64,000 nucleotides of DNA from Lepidodermella squamata (taxonomy: Eukaryota; Gastrotricha). Below the pieces are notes generated by a model. It saw only the letters and a program-made list of their open reading frames with translations, was not told where the DNA came from and ran no database searches. The stretch covers positions 2,790,001-2,854,000 of the forward strand of contig JBLDXI010000032.1 in assembly GCA_047495785.1 (NCBI GenBank), given 5' to 3'. This document shows positions 42,901 to 54,381 of this stretch, piece after piece (the first letter of the stretch is position 1; each line of letters opens with the position of its first letter). The position numbers and the translations under genes are program-made.

Positions 42901-44329
42901 TGTTTTCTCGTCATGGGTTCCATCATTGGCGCGGAGAATGGCCGCAAACAGTAGACATATGAGACTGATTCTCGTCAGGCCTCGGCTGCCTAAACTGTTT
43001 TCTTGTCCTAGGTTAAATGCTTGAGACAATTCGAAACCGGTGAAAAACCTTATCCCAACTAACACGTGCCAGTTTGTGTCTGATCATGCTTTAAAAAGCA
43101 TCAAATTCAAACAAATGTCATACAGCTTTTCCGTTATTATTTATTTTCGGTTATTTTTAGGCGGAATAACACTTCCATGAGTATTCTCGTTGTCAGCCCA
43201 GACATCTTGCGTCGTCCAGGCTATGTTTGTTTACATCCGAAATCGAACTCTCAACAATATAGTAATAACGGTAAAATGGCGTCCGTTATTTGCACTACAA
43301 ATCGATTTCACCATGCTGCTTCTGAGTATTCATGTCGGGGCAATTTCCGCCAATTGCCTGCTCTTGGCTGGGCTCCAGACTCAAGGGAGACATGAATCCT
43401 GAATTGTCCGCCGTCCGCCTTTATATCACGTGCTGTCTCCCCCTCCCCCAACTTTTAAGCAAACTTGCTATTCATTTAATATCGCAAAAAAAAACCGAAA
43501 GGTGAGAACTTTCATTGTCCGTTATTATATATCTCAGCCACCTAAATGTCAGAATACAGGTCAATTAAGATTCGCAGTGCAAGGTAGATAAATAACGATA
43601 GCATTTGTTTAACCGTAAAAAATCTATTTTTATTTACGTTTGATATACCAGCCGGTGCGAAGCCGGCCGGTTAGCTTGTAGGCTCGGTATAACACGCAAA
43701 AAAATAATATTATCACCCAAGACTTTGCACCGGCGCCATGAATGAAATTAATGCATTAGCTTTTTTCTCCGCTCACACATCTGTTTCTTTCACTCTTGAT
43801 ATTATTTTACCTATATCAAGCCGGCCAGCCTTCGCAACCGTTTGGTCAGCTGTTGAGTGGCAGGGAATAACGCCGTAGTACCAGCAGCGACGGTACCAGT
43901 GTTAGGAAAAACGCCTCTCCCTTAATACTTTTTCCTCTCACTATAATATTATGTCGCCGAGAATATTGCATGCCTCAGGGTAATTACCCTGCGGTCTAAG
44001 AAACTCGCTCCTCATCATTATTACTCTACTTCTATCCGAAGCTCGTCACAGGCACGCTTGTATGACGTAGGCGTTCGCCTACATTACACAACAACATTCA
44101 TCTTACTATATAACGTAGTGTTATTATTTCACAAAGTATATATATATCACGGCATGCAGGTATGTTTTCCCGCGTGTGATTCATATTGTAGCGCAACAAA
44201 GGCGCTCTTTGCGTCAGCATTCCTTCACCTTTTATACCCCGGGCCGTGTTTTACGCTTCATTTGTCAAACGCCTTTCGTCTAATATCAAAATTTAGAATT
44301 GTATTTTTTACGAAAAATAATAAACAAAA
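39917..44329. other. 4.4-kb region without a convincing gene
   Basis: AT-rich with many short frames on both strands, none longer than 121 codons and none with a recognised domain. It contains a short inverted repeat around 41640-41742 (ATAAATTGGCGAA against TTCGCCAATTATAAAT) and a GC-rich inverted repeat at 43643-43840. I found no tRNA-like or other RNA gene, but structured or long non-coding RNA cannot be excluded by eye. Confidence 0.4.
43643..43840. repeat. Inverted repeat with GCCGGCCGG ends
   Basis: The left arm (GATATACCAGCCGG...GCCGGCCGG, 43643-43670) is imperfectly complementary to the right arm (TATATCAAGCCGGCC...CGCAACCG, 43812-43840). This is possibly a small MITE. Arms are GC-rich in an AT-rich setting. 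Confidence 0.4.
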
Positions 44330-44929
44330 ATGCTCGCCCGACGTGCGATCTCATGCTTTTGCCGGACTGCAGTTGTACGAACGTTCGTTCAAGCCTCGCA
44401 GCCGATCCGCCTTAACAAATTAGCCCTCGCCGATGTTCAGCACAACAACAGCAACAAATTACCGGTGAATTTCGACTCGCCCCGCTTCGCCAATCAACAA
44501 CCGGTGCGCAATGTGTTGAAAAATGGCCAACTAGTCGAAATCGATCGAGTGACGCGCGACGCCGAGGTTGAACAAGCCCGGCAATTGATGAACTCAGCCG
44601 TTAAACAGGGTCTATGGCTGCGACACCAGCAACCGTTGACTAAGGCTGAATTTGAACAGTTTGCTTTCGGTTCAAATTGCGAGTGCCTAGTCATGAAGCG
44701 CGACTTCACATCCGGCCCGGTTATTGCCGTAGCAAGGCTGGAGCATACTAACCAGCAAAATCGACGACTTAGTGCTACGATTTTTGTCGACCCGGCGTAT
44801 CAAGAAATGGGCATTTGGCAGCTTTTCGACAACGTTGTTATGGCTTCGTTGAACAGCCGTTTGATGGTGACGAAGATGACTCTCAACAACAAAGCGGCGT
44901 TCATCTTGCAGTATCAGCATAAATACTGA
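44330..44929 (+). CDS. Possible GNAT-fold protein, likely mitochondrial
   Basis: A single exon of 199 residues. The first ~30 residues are rich in Arg and Ala with no acidic residues, as in mitochondrial targeting peptides. Residues ~65-190 resemble a GNAT acyltransferase fold: a conserved-looking strand (VIAVARLEH), a strand ending in IFVDP, then AYQEMGIWQLF where GNATs have the acetyl-CoA-binding R/Q-x-x-G-x-G/A loop. Here the second small residue is Trp, which would weaken cofactor binding, so the enzyme may be inactive or divergent. The C-terminus stops soon after the NxxAxxL helix, shorter than usual. Several AATAAA motifs follow from about 44938. The family call is tentative. Confidence 0.5.
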   Translation: MLARRAISCFCRTAVVRTFVQASQPIRLNKLALADVQHNNSNKLPVNFDSPRFANQQPVRNVLKNGQLVEIDRVTRDAEVEQARQLMNSAVKQGLWLRHQQPLTKAEFEQFAFGSNCECLVMKRDFTSGPVIAVARLEHTNQQNRRLSATIFVDPAYQEMGIWQLFDNVVMASLNSRLMVTKMTLNNKAAFILQYQHKY

Positions 44930-45000
44930 TTTAACCTATAAAATAAATAAAATGCAATTCCTCTTTTAATTTGCGAAATAAAAATGTGAAATTCAAATGA

Positions 45001-45582
45001 CTGTTTTAACAAGTGAAAAGTGATGTTTGGCGAAATTTTTGACTTCGTGAGATTTTGATACTGCTTCAAAAGATCAAGGAACGAGAAGTCAAACGATATC
45101 AAAAAGAGGTTGATAGTCATCATGTTTGCTGAGAAAATAGGCTTCACAGCTTTCGGGTGATAATTGCCCCGGAAAAATGCGCGCAGATAATTAAGTTTTT
45201 ATTGCATCAATTAATAATTCGTCGCGCAATAAATTCTGATGTTATTTCCTTATGCGCAGTCGAGATGTAGTTAGGATAATTTGAGGTGAGGAATCTTGCT
45301 AGATATTTGAAAAAATTTTGTGGTATCAAGCTAGGACTTCCACCTCAACCTAAATCGATAAGCTTTTTAGGTTTTAGGCGACAACTTGGGGTCTCCCGTC
45401 TTTTAAGGTGAATGGGAGCCTCCTAGAGGTCTGAATTTCGAAAATTCAAAATCCTTAAGAAATACTGAGTAAGAACATTAAGGAATCCAAGAAGGAATCC
45501 CCTCTTCAAGTCAGCACACTTTTAGCCATTTGCTGGAAAACACAGAAAATACGCCGAACCCCACTTTTCAATAGTTAACAGT
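45001..45582 (+). mobile_element. MITE family copy with terminal inverted repeats
   Basis: The left end (CTGTTTTAACAAGTGAAAAG) is the inverse of the right end (CTTTTCAATAGTTAACAG, reading to 45582). The interior is non-coding. An inverted copy lies at 48548-49013 and a fragment at 29991-30084. Shared interior pieces include GACTATCAACCTC and the AATTGATGCAATAAAAAC segment (as read in the inverted copy). It ends 6 bases before the stop codon of the 7TM gene on the other strand. Confidence 0.75.
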
Positions 45583-45587
45583 CCAAT

Positions 45588-46799
45588 TTATTCAGCATTT
45601 TTTGGAATTGATATTACAGCATTTGTTAGCGAACTTCGTTTTTTCTTTAAGTAACTAGCTAATTTTCTGGCATTGACATGGTTGCAAATTGCGAAACCCA
45701 TAACTGAAGCTGAGAGTTCGGCGATTTCCAACAGAAAATTGTTGAGCTCCAACACGATTTCGAAGGCATTGCACAGCGCTTCGCTTTTGTTATTACGGTC
45801 GTGGTATAACATGCTTAAAATCGTGCTCGGTAGTTGCACGATTAAATGTACGAGGAAAAATGACGAGATGACCAGGTAAATGTTGGTCAGTGTTCTGTCG
45901 TATTTTTTCAACCCACTAGATCGGCGGCCGACTGTCGACCGCATCGTCATTTCAGAGTGACTCCGCGGCATAATATCGGCTGCTTCCATTTGAAAAATCG
46001 ACCGATAAACCTCGGAACTTTTCGTAAAGTGCCAGTAGCAGATGTAGATGAAGGACACGACAGCAATTGCTGATAAAGATAGAGAAATACATCGGCGATA
46101 GAGACTGCCATTCAAGGGCCATCTTAGAGACATTTCATCGTCAAATTTCAGATCCCAGTAACCTTCCAAATCGTCCTTGTAAACTATGTAACGGACAACA
46201 GCTACGTAGCTCTTCAAATACCCAATCTATAGGAAAATCAATTAAAAAAAATCCGCCTTAATTTTTGAAATTTTTACCTGAAGAGCTAAAAAGTAGCAAT
46301 AAAGAGTAATTTTAGGATTGAATTTCAACGGCGAATTTCGAAGCAGTAGACATCGCTCAATGCCGTAGAAAGCTAGTAAGGCGTAAGAGGTCCAATGAGC
46401 TGCATCATTGCCGAACATTCCTAGGCTGAGAAGTGCGACTGCCATGGCGTAGCCATAAGCTCCACTTCTTCGGCCGCAAATCGCTACGTTATTGCACTCA
46501 AATAGACAAAACGGGATGAATGTGATGAAGAACATGCAGGCGTTGACTGAAATGGCTTTCAACAGGTGATAGGCTGGTTGCCAGTACTTTTTATGCATAA
46601 CCTGCCGCGACGGCTCTTCGATCGGCTTATTCAGGGCTCGGTGGGACAAGAGGCTCAGCAGAATCCCGGCGACTATGATGACCGGGTGGATGTAGTTGGC
46701 CATAACTCGGCGAATGTAAGCTCCGAAGCAGCAAACATCGTTGAAGCCTATCGATTTGTAATCAGGACAAAATGTGTCGTTATTTGACCCACCAATCAT
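45588..46799 (-). CDS. Seven-transmembrane receptor, GPCR-like (7TM 1)
   Basis: Two exons: 46799-46278 and 46226-45588. They join to 1161 bases, 386 residues. About seven hydrophobic helices are visible. TM1 is near YIHPVIIVAGILLSLLSH. A GRRSGAYGYA segment precedes TM3, which ends in HWTSYALLAFYGIERC, where ER occupies the place of the class A DRY motif. TM6 (IYLVISSFFLVHLIV) is preceded by a basic RR..D-R-T-L-T stretch. There is no clear NPxxY in TM7. The N-terminus has no signal peptide but has cysteines (VCCFGAY) common to all three paralogues. Ligand unknown; a chemoreceptor or peptide-receptor role would be a guess. The intron position is the same in all three genes. Confidence 0.75.
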
Positions 46800-47195
46800 T
46801 TTTACGTACTGTAGTTGCGGGGGGAAAAATATTCGAACTAATATTCCACATTATTAGATAAGAATTTAAGAACGTTTAAATTTTGCTGATAAAATTCCCA
46901 ATAAATTGCGAAGCTAGCAACATATGGGCCGTGGGCGAATTCGGGGGTAAACATTGGATTTGCCAAAAGTGGACAACCTAAATTTTGGGTTATTATTAGC
47001 GTCGGACTGAGCCGAAATGGATTCGAAGTATTGATTTTCCAAGCTATTCGATCCGGATAAAAAATCCAAAGGTCATGGGGGCTTCAGTAATCTGGATCGG
47101 AATGTAAAAAGCTGAAACTTCAAATAATCGAAAACTTTTGAACTGGAGCCTCAATTTTTTTTATAGGTTGAAGTATTATTAAAATTATTTATTTA
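46800..47195. other. Spacer between 7TM 1 and 7TM 2
   Basis: A 396-base AT-rich gap holding the promoter side of 7TM 1 and the 3' end of 7TM 2. Unlike the other two genes, no MITE copy is visible here. Confidence 0.4.
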
Positions 47196-48385
47196 TTATC
47201 GATTTTTCTCATCCACTGAATTCGATTTCAGACATTGACTATTTTCAGACGATTTTCTGTTAATGAATTTGATTCTTGAAAATCGCTTGGCAATAGGGCT
47301 GAGTTGAGTGCTGACAACCAATCCCATCGAGGCGGCTGATAGTTCGCAAAGTTCAAGCGCAAGATTGACAACCTCTGTTGATATGCCTCGAACATTACAA
47401 TAGGTAACACGGTCCTTTGAATAAAGAGGCGTTATGTAAAACCACTGGGCTATCTCGTAAAGCGCCGATATGAAAAAATGTACGAGATAAAGGGAAGCTA
47501 TCACCAGGTAGACTATTGTTAGCGTTCGTTCACGGCGGCTTGCTAGCAGCGTGTGATCACTCAGCCTTCGAGTAGCAGCCGGCTTACGCTGCTGATTTTG
47601 CCCGTTCACCGGAACGAAGGTCGTTTTTACTAATGAGTAACAGATATAGCCGAAAGAGCTCATGGCGGCGCCGATTATTGAAAGTGTCACGATATTGCGT
47701 AGTAGGGTCCAATTAGCCAAACTAGCTTGAAAGGCGTCCCCTCTTGGACGCAACACCCAAAAGGAATGAAGGTCAACTATTTGAAATCGATTGGCTCCAA
47801 GATAACTTCGAATAGCCCCCATCTAAAATTACGTTAAAAATAAAAAAAATTGTGTAAAAAAAAGATTTTATTCACCTGAATAGCAAGAAAGCTGCCGTAT
47901 AAATGGTTGAATTTCGATCGCTTTTTAAGCTGGTAACATCGCTCGATGCCGTACAGAACAACAATAGCATAGGACACCCAATGCGCCGCGTCGTTGCCTA
48001 GAACTGAGCAAAACCACTCCATGCTCGCCAGAGCGTAACCGATCGCTCCAGTTTTTCGGCCGCATATTTGCAGCGTTGTACAGTAGTAGAGGCAGTGGGG
48101 CACTGCTGTCACGAAAAACAGCCCAGCGTTGAGGGTTAGCATTTTCAGCAGAAAATGAGCAGGTAGACGAAATTTGAAGTGATAGTACTTTTGATCGTCT
48201 GATTCTGTTATTTTCGAAAGAGCTGTGTATGATAAAATGCTGAGAGTTAGGCCCAGCGAGATCAGAGCTGGCCGGAAAAAGTTGGCCATAACCGCGGCGA
48301 GGTAAGCCCCGAAGCAGCAAACTTCAGAGACATCGTTGTAAGCGGTGTTAGGCTCCGAGCAGTTTCTATCACAATTATCGTGCAT
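47196..48385 (-). CDS. Seven-transmembrane receptor, GPCR-like (7TM 2)
   Basis: Two exons: 48385-47876 and 47822-47196. They join to 1137 bases, 378 residues. It is parallel to 7TM 1 throughout: EVCCFGAY near the N-terminus, TM1 around FFRPALISLGLTLSILSY, GRKTGAIGYA before TM3, HWVSYAIVVLYGIERC at the end of TM3, and a basic RRERTLT stretch before TM6 (VYLVIASLYLVHF). The last ~20 residues are hydrophilic and Ser/Asn-rich. The two receptors differ mainly in the extracellular loops and the region between TM5 and TM6. Confidence 0.75.
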
Positions 48386-49014
48386 TAATTGTCCGGAAAT
48401 TTTAAAACATTTTGTGTTTTAAACATTTTTTTAGATTTTTATCAGCGAACTCTAGAATCCTCAGCCTATTCTGAGAATTTAATAAAAAAATTATCGACGC
48501 ACAGATGGCGTCTGGGAAATTTTATTTTTTTCCATTGAAAGTAAATGACCGTTAGCAAGTGAAAAGTGGGGTTTAGTGCATTATTCTGTATTTTCGAGCA
48601 AAATTCAAAAAAATTCAAACCTTTTGGAGGCTCCCATCCACCTCAAAAGACGGGAGACCAAAAGGCGGATCTATTTAGGTTGACGTGGAAGCCCTAGCTT
48701 GATTCCATCAAATCTTTGAATATTGCAGGATTCCTCGCCTCAAATTACACCATAAAATCTCGACTGCGCATATAAAAAGAGCATCAGATTAATTGATGCA
48801 ATAAAAACAAAATTTGCGCGCATTTTTTCGAAATTTGCAATTTTCACCCGTAAACTTTGAAGCTCATTTTCTCACCAACCCTGATGACTATCAACCTCTT
48901 TTTGATATCGTTCGACTTCTCGTTTATTGATCTTAAAAACGGAATCAAAATATCACGATGTCAAAAATTTCGCCAAACCCCACTTTTAACTTTTAACACA
49001 ACAGTCAACTATTA
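48386..49014. other. Spacer between 7TM 2 and 7TM 3, mostly MITE
   Basis: About 160 bases of unique AT-rich sequence upstream of 7TM 2, followed by the MITE copy at 48548-49013. No gene seen. Confidence 0.5.
48548..49013 (-). mobile_element. MITE family copy, inverted relative to 45001-45582
   Basis: It begins CGTTAGCAAGTGAAAAGTGG and ends AACCCCACTTTTAACTTTTA, a terminal inverted repeat like that at 45001. The interior matches the reverse complement of that element, for example CTCCCATCCACCTC against its complement near 45410. It ends next to the stop codon of 7TM 3. Confidence 0.72.
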
Positions 49015-50135
49015 TTATTTTCGTCGTGAAAATTCTGCAGCCGCGCGAATTGCGACACCAGCCGAAGCAGCCGCCAGTTGAGCGGCGTCCATCAAATAAA
49101 TCGTAAGCTGGCGAACAGTCATTATCACGTCACAGGTCGACTCGCTTCGATCTGTGTAGTCGATGGCTCGCAGCGCTATGTACCGCCCTGGCACGTAATA
49201 AAGCGTTTGAACAGCAAAAAACGACGCAATTATTAGATAAATTCGGGTCAGAGATCGGTCGCGCCTCGTGCAGAGTCGGCGGACTAGCGAAATATCGCTT
49301 CCGCGGCGTTGACTCAGCGAATCATTGCGTTGAAAAGATCGGAGGACAACGGAGAACTGTGATTTTTTGACCTGCCAATATGCTATAAATACGTAGGTGT
49401 ACATGAAGCCGGCTGTGACGAGGATCGACATTAAGGCAGCCACTATTTTGCCGAGTAGCAATTCGCTAGTTTGCTCAACAGGTACTAGGAACCAAATGTC
49501 GAAGGCCTTTCGAACTGTATACTGAGAAACATTCGCTATGCTGTTCCCAGATGCCAGCTGTAGTCAAAATTGAAAAATAAATCGAAAATAAATAAAAAAA
49601 TAGTTACTTGAAGCGATAAGAGGAAGCAGTATGTTGACGTTCGAGGTGTGAATCTATTGTTTGAATTGTTCAAGACTGTGCATCGTTCTATGCCGTAGCA
49701 GACGATGATGAAACTAGACACCCAGTGAGATCCAAGGGTGCAAAACAGGCCCATAAACCAGAGAAACCAAGCCAGGGCGTAGCCGTAAGCTCCACCTTGA
49801 AGTCCGCACAAGTCCGAATTGGAGCATTGCGACAGCGTTGTTGGGATGCACGATATGAAATAAACTGCCGATGATATAGAAACAGCTTTTAGCAGGTAAT
49901 AAGCTGGTTGCCAATATTTGCGTCGAACAATTTTACTCGATACAGTGGTGAGTGTTTCTAGTGTTTGGTCGAGGCAATAAAACGAGGTCAAACTCAGCAA
50001 GATGCCTATGGAAATGATGACAGGTTGGATGTAACTGGCGTCTAACTGCACGTAATATGCAGCCGAACAGCAAATTCCGTTGTAACCATACGCCTTGCCA
50101 GGTGGACATTTTAATCTTGCCAAAGTCGTATTCAT
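49015..50135 (-). CDS. Seven-transmembrane receptor, GPCR-like (7TM 3)
   Basis: Two exons: 50135-49608 and 49557-49015. They join to 1071 bases, 356 residues. The frame continues 6 bases upstream of the first ATG to a TTG that I do not use. It shares ICCSAAYY, YIQPVIISIGILLSL (TM1), GGAYGYA, HWVSSFIIVCYGIERC (TM3) and RRDRSLTRIYLIIASFF (TM6) with its paralogues. It lacks the Ser-rich C-terminal tail of 7TM 1 and 2 and stops soon after TM7 (ending AEFSRRK). The MITE immediately downstream could have truncated an older tail. Confidence 0.74.
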
Positions 50136-50323
50136 CGTCAAAAGCTAAAGAAATTACGGAAAATCAAAGAGTGTGTGTACGGCTGAGTTTTTATCAGTCA
50201 TAAAATTTATTGAAAATTATTGCCGCGTTAAATGCCATATGGCTTTGTTTTCTCAGTCAGAAAATTCAAGAAAATCGATTTTATTCCGTCAAATAATGTT
50301 CTTTTTCGGGCCCTGGAAGCTGT

Positions 50324-52130
50324 TTATCGTCGACGCCTTTCATTGTTATCGAGGGCAGCTATAGTCTTGTTCGACCAGATCGACGAAGATTCTTGGTTAA
50401 AAAAAAATCGAAATTTTAGCTAAGCATCATTTACTGAACCTTTATACTTACCTGGAGCGCAAGCCCACGTGCAAACAGGTGCGCATTTGTTGACGATGGG
50501 TGTCGTGGCCACGGTCACGCCAGGAACAGCACCCGAAGCCTGTGTGGTGGCTCCTGCAGCAGGCTGGGGTTGCGAAATTAGGTTCACTGTATCGTCTCCA
50601 GTCTTGTTCTGCAGGAAATTCAAAACCGATCTGATATCCGGACGACGATCCATGCAAACGCGGAAATCGTACGGGTCAGCATTAGGGTGACGGGCACCCG
50701 AAGCACCCAGCACTATGTTCTGCTTACCGCAATCTTCACTACGGCACAAAATCTTGGTCTTAGCCCCATTCTTCAGCAAAGCATTCATGATTTCAGCGAT
50801 ATTTTTTAGAGGGCACTGCGACAGAGACAACGTGTTGGCCATACGCATGACCAAGCATAGATCACCCGTGTAATTGGCATCGTTGATAACAGCGCCTCGT
50901 CTAATGAGAAGGTCGACCATCTGAGCCGTGTTAGCGCTGCATTTCAGGTCACCATCGCCGTTGATCGCGGCAGTGATTGGTTGGATGTTACACACTTTAT
51001 TTGCAGCAGTTGTAGTAGTGGTAGTAGTAGCTTGACTCGAGCAGTTGACGGAAGCATTGTTTTGAACTAGGTATTCAACCTTTCCTAATAAGCCAACTGC
51101 TGCAGCGGTTTCCAGAGGCGTCATTCCACTGTTGTCTTCCAAGTCCAGTTTTGCACCGGCACTGATAAGCCTGATTCATGGAAACATTGGTTTTTAATTA
51201 AAAATTGAAATTTTTGAAATTTAAAAAAATAAAATAAAATAATATTGTGGTTGAATTTGTTTGAGTTTACCTATTCATTGATGGGATTGTTCCCAAGTTC
51301 GTTCGCACCGCCACATGCATCGGGGTCTGGCCAAGTCGATTTGCCGCATTTGGATCCATCTTAATAACTCGCAGTAGATCATCGACCATGCCGTCGAAGT
51401 TGTTTCGCGCCGCGTAGTGCAGCGCCGAATTTCGCGAGTTGTCTGCCTCCGTCACATCCGCACTGTACGCATTCAGCAAAAGCGCGATTTTTCGTCGGTT
51501 ATTCACCGCGGCTAGGATGAATGGCGTACGGCCATTGGCGTCGTTAACTTGAATGTCAGCACCTTTATCCAACAAATGTTTCACCACGGAGAGTTTCCCC
51601 TGTTCAACCGCGTAGTGAAGGGCTGCGTATCTATCTTGCGTTGAGTCGAGTTGGTTGATTATTGACTTGACTACAACCTCTTGAAGCAGCAATTTAACGA
51701 CTTGAATATTCGAGTTCCCATAGACGACAGCGTCGTGTAGAATCGTCCTGCCCTGTCTGTCCACTGCCTTGTAAGTATCGTTCAACGAACCTTTCCCGAT
51801 CAGGAATTTCGCGGCGTTCAACGAGTGAGTTCGAATGGCGATGCGAAGAGCTGTGTTCCCAGCTTGATCCCGCTTGTCCCTCAATGAAGGGTCCTTCTCC
51901 AAGGTTGCAGTTATAGCCGCAACGTCATCACGAGCCGCTGCTTCGTGCAAATTGCCGATTAAGGCGGCTGTTATGTTGTATTCGACTTCGTAGTCATCGT
52001 AGCTGGGTATGGCGGTGGCGTCCGCAGGTGTTGCCGAAGTCGATTGCGCTCCATCAATTGCTCCATCGTCCTCAGCTCGAACCGAAGCCGCAAGAATAAA
52101 GATTAGCGAGAAAATGTAAACGATTCTCAT
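50324..52130 (-). CDS. Secreted ankyrin-repeat protein A
   Basis: Three exons: 52130-51271, 51170-50452, 50391-50324. They join to 1647 bases, 548 residues. A signal peptide (MRIVYIFSLIFILAASVRA) precedes a Thr/Ala-rich linker and about eight ankyrin repeats (for example GNTALRIAIR, GRTILHDAV, GRTPFILAA, NSALHYAA, GQTPMHVAV). Next is a C-terminal module with several cysteines and the motif ADPYDFRVCMDRRPDIR, then CAPVCTWACAPG. Exon 3 adds a short conserved tail ending in four arginines. I do not know the C-terminal module. Ankyrin repeats are normally intracellular, so a signal peptide on the whole family is unusual. It is head to head with gene B, 573 bases away. No membrane helix is visible after the signal peptide. 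Confidence 0.88.
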
Positions 52131-52703
52131 TTCAAATCTAACTTGAAAAAATGGCAAATAAACCTTAAATTAAATGCTGCCTTTAATGTTGATGCAGATT
52201 TACGTTGATGGCTGAATTTAGGATTTTTAAAAATTCCTCAAGCTTAATCTGCCATCAAAGCGTGCAAAAATTCGCAAATCTGTTTCGCATGACCATCGCA
52301 TTAACTATAGTTTTAATTTTTTGAAAATTTTATGGCCATGCTATGGAAAAAGTTTGGCACGATTTTAGGGCCTTGCTATCTAGCCACCTTTATTGCTGCT
52401 CTATTTTTTAATGCCAATGCCTTGACAAAAAATTCATCTTTAATCGCAATTTAGGCAAAAAATGAATTCATTGACGAGATTATGTTATATGTTGGAGAGA
52501 AATTACTTTCACGCTGGTAGAAGATTCAGAAATTGTTGCTTGGGATTAAAGCCTCGTCATTTCCACGCCACCTCATTTGCCCCACTTAATCCAAATTCCT
52601 CAAGATACAAAACAACTTAGGCTTAAATCACGTTAAAAGCAAAAAATAATGCGTTAAATTTGTGTCAGCCTCACGCGTTATCTTTTCAAATTAAAATTTC
52701 AAC
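52131..52703. promoter_or_regulatory. Shared divergent promoter region of ankyrin genes A and B
   Basis: A 573-base AT-rich interval between two divergently transcribed paralogues, with nothing coding in it. The arrangement repeats at 58397-58856, so the pair may be co-regulated. No specific element could be assigned. Confidence 0.45.
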
Positions 52704-54381
52704 ATGATGGTAACTGAGTTGTTATTGGTATCAGCGGCTTTGCTGATGTGTTCGGCCGCCGACGACTACCAGTCAGATTTCGGGCGATCAATGTCGCTGA
52801 TCACGCAGTTGCACGACGCAGCGGCGAAAAATGACGCAGCAGGAGCCCGTACAGTATTGGCCCAAGACCCGCTCATCATGAACACGCGCGATACAAACGG
52901 CGAAACAGCCCTTCAGATCGCCGTTCGGACTAACTCGATCGACGTGGTTCGCCTCTTAATGGATAGGAATTCACATAACACAACAGATCACAACACGCCA
53001 ACAGGGGCGAATCTGCTTCACCTGGCAGTTCGATTCGGTAACGTGACTCTGGTCAGTATTCTCACCCGGGAATGGTACGGCCAGACTTGGATGTTCTCAG
53101 CAGATCAAAATAAATCGCAACCACTCCACGACGCTGCAAGGCTGGGCAAACTGGCTATAGCGAAAATGCTCGTAGAGAAAGGCGCCCCACTCGAAGCAGT
53201 GGATTCAGACGGCCGAACTCCGTTGTTGGTCGCGGTTGCTGCGAACCAACAGAGCGTGGCCACTACCTTACTGGCCTACAACGCCAACATTAAAGCAACT
53301 GACAGCAAAGGTTTAACTGTTGTCCACATTGCAGCGGAAAGGAATTATGTAGACCTGTTGAAACTACTGCTGAAAGACAGCCGCCTATCTGCGCGGATTA
53401 AAGCGAGAAATAACCAAGAACCACTTCACACTGCGGTTGATTCAGATTATGGCAACCTGGATGCCTTGCAAGTCCTTATTGATAACGGTGGCAGTGTCGA
53501 CGCGATTGATTCCAACCAAAACACACCGCTATCACTAGCAGCTGGGAAAGGCAGATTGTCCAAAATTGACTTTCTCATTCGGAAGAACGCAGCGCTTAAC
53601 TGTCAGGCAAATCAGCCATGTGGAAACGATCCACTTACCGCAGCTATTCTCCAACAGAGTGATGCAACAGGTTGTAGCGAGCTTATGATCGATACTGTTG
53701 AGTTGCTTCTCAGCAAGGGAGTCGGCGTGAAACAGGCGAATTTCAACAGCCACATCTGTGAGGTCATGCGAATTGCGTCTAACAACGACAATGGCAGGTG
53801 TCCGATTATTTGGGTGGCCCAATTAATTTACGCGTTTACAAGCCGCGGGGCGAAAACAGCGGTCATGTGCAGCTACCGAGACTGCGGAAGCAAACCTATT
53901 GCTTCTAGCCGATCTGGAGCCAGACATCCGAAAGCTGACCCATACGATTTCCGAGTTTGCTTAGATCGCCGACCTGATATTCGAGCAGCCCTGAAATACT
54001 TGGCTAATATGACGACAGATTCTAACCCAGCAAACGGAGCGACAAATTGGAAAAATAGCAAAACGATCGGTATGTTAGAAAATAACTATACTTGACAACT
54101 GAATGAAAACCGTTTTTCCTCTAGCTCTTCAAAATATGAAATGCGCACCGATTTGCTCTTACACCTGCGCGCCAGGTGAGTGTTGACCTAGTTTCAGACA
54201 TTGCTGAATTTTTTTTTTCTCAGAAAATTCGCCATATTGGACGGCTGCGAAGGTTGACGGCGTCGATGATGAATTGATTGAAGTTCAGGTCCCGTTAGCT
54301 GAGAGTGGTGCAACTTCAACTCGCCGACCTTCTGGTACTTCTGGTGCTCGACGACGCTCTAATACAGGCGTTCGCAAATAA
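52704..54381 (+). CDS. Secreted ankyrin-repeat protein B
   Basis: Three exons: 52704-54069, a 51-base exon 54125-54175, and 54224-54381. They join to 1575 bases, 524 residues. A signal peptide (residues ~1-19) is followed by DDYQSDFG, then ankyrin repeats (GETALQIAVR, GANLLHLAVR, QPLHDAARLG, GRTPLLVAV, GLTVVHIAA, NTPLSLAAGKG). The C-terminal module has ADPYDFRVCLDRRPDIR, nearly the same as in protein A. The tiny exon 2 encodes the cysteine motif CAPICSYTCAP. Exon 3 gives NSPYWT and a basic, Ser-rich tail. It represents the second subfamily (B, D). AATAAA at 54517-54522. Confidence 0.9.

Noticed and set aside
44914-45147. A 77-codon minus frame similar to a plus frame at 48857-49081, which looked like a conserved small protein.
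   Set aside because: The similarity comes from the MITE family; the frame is in opposite positions of the element and has no start context or domain.
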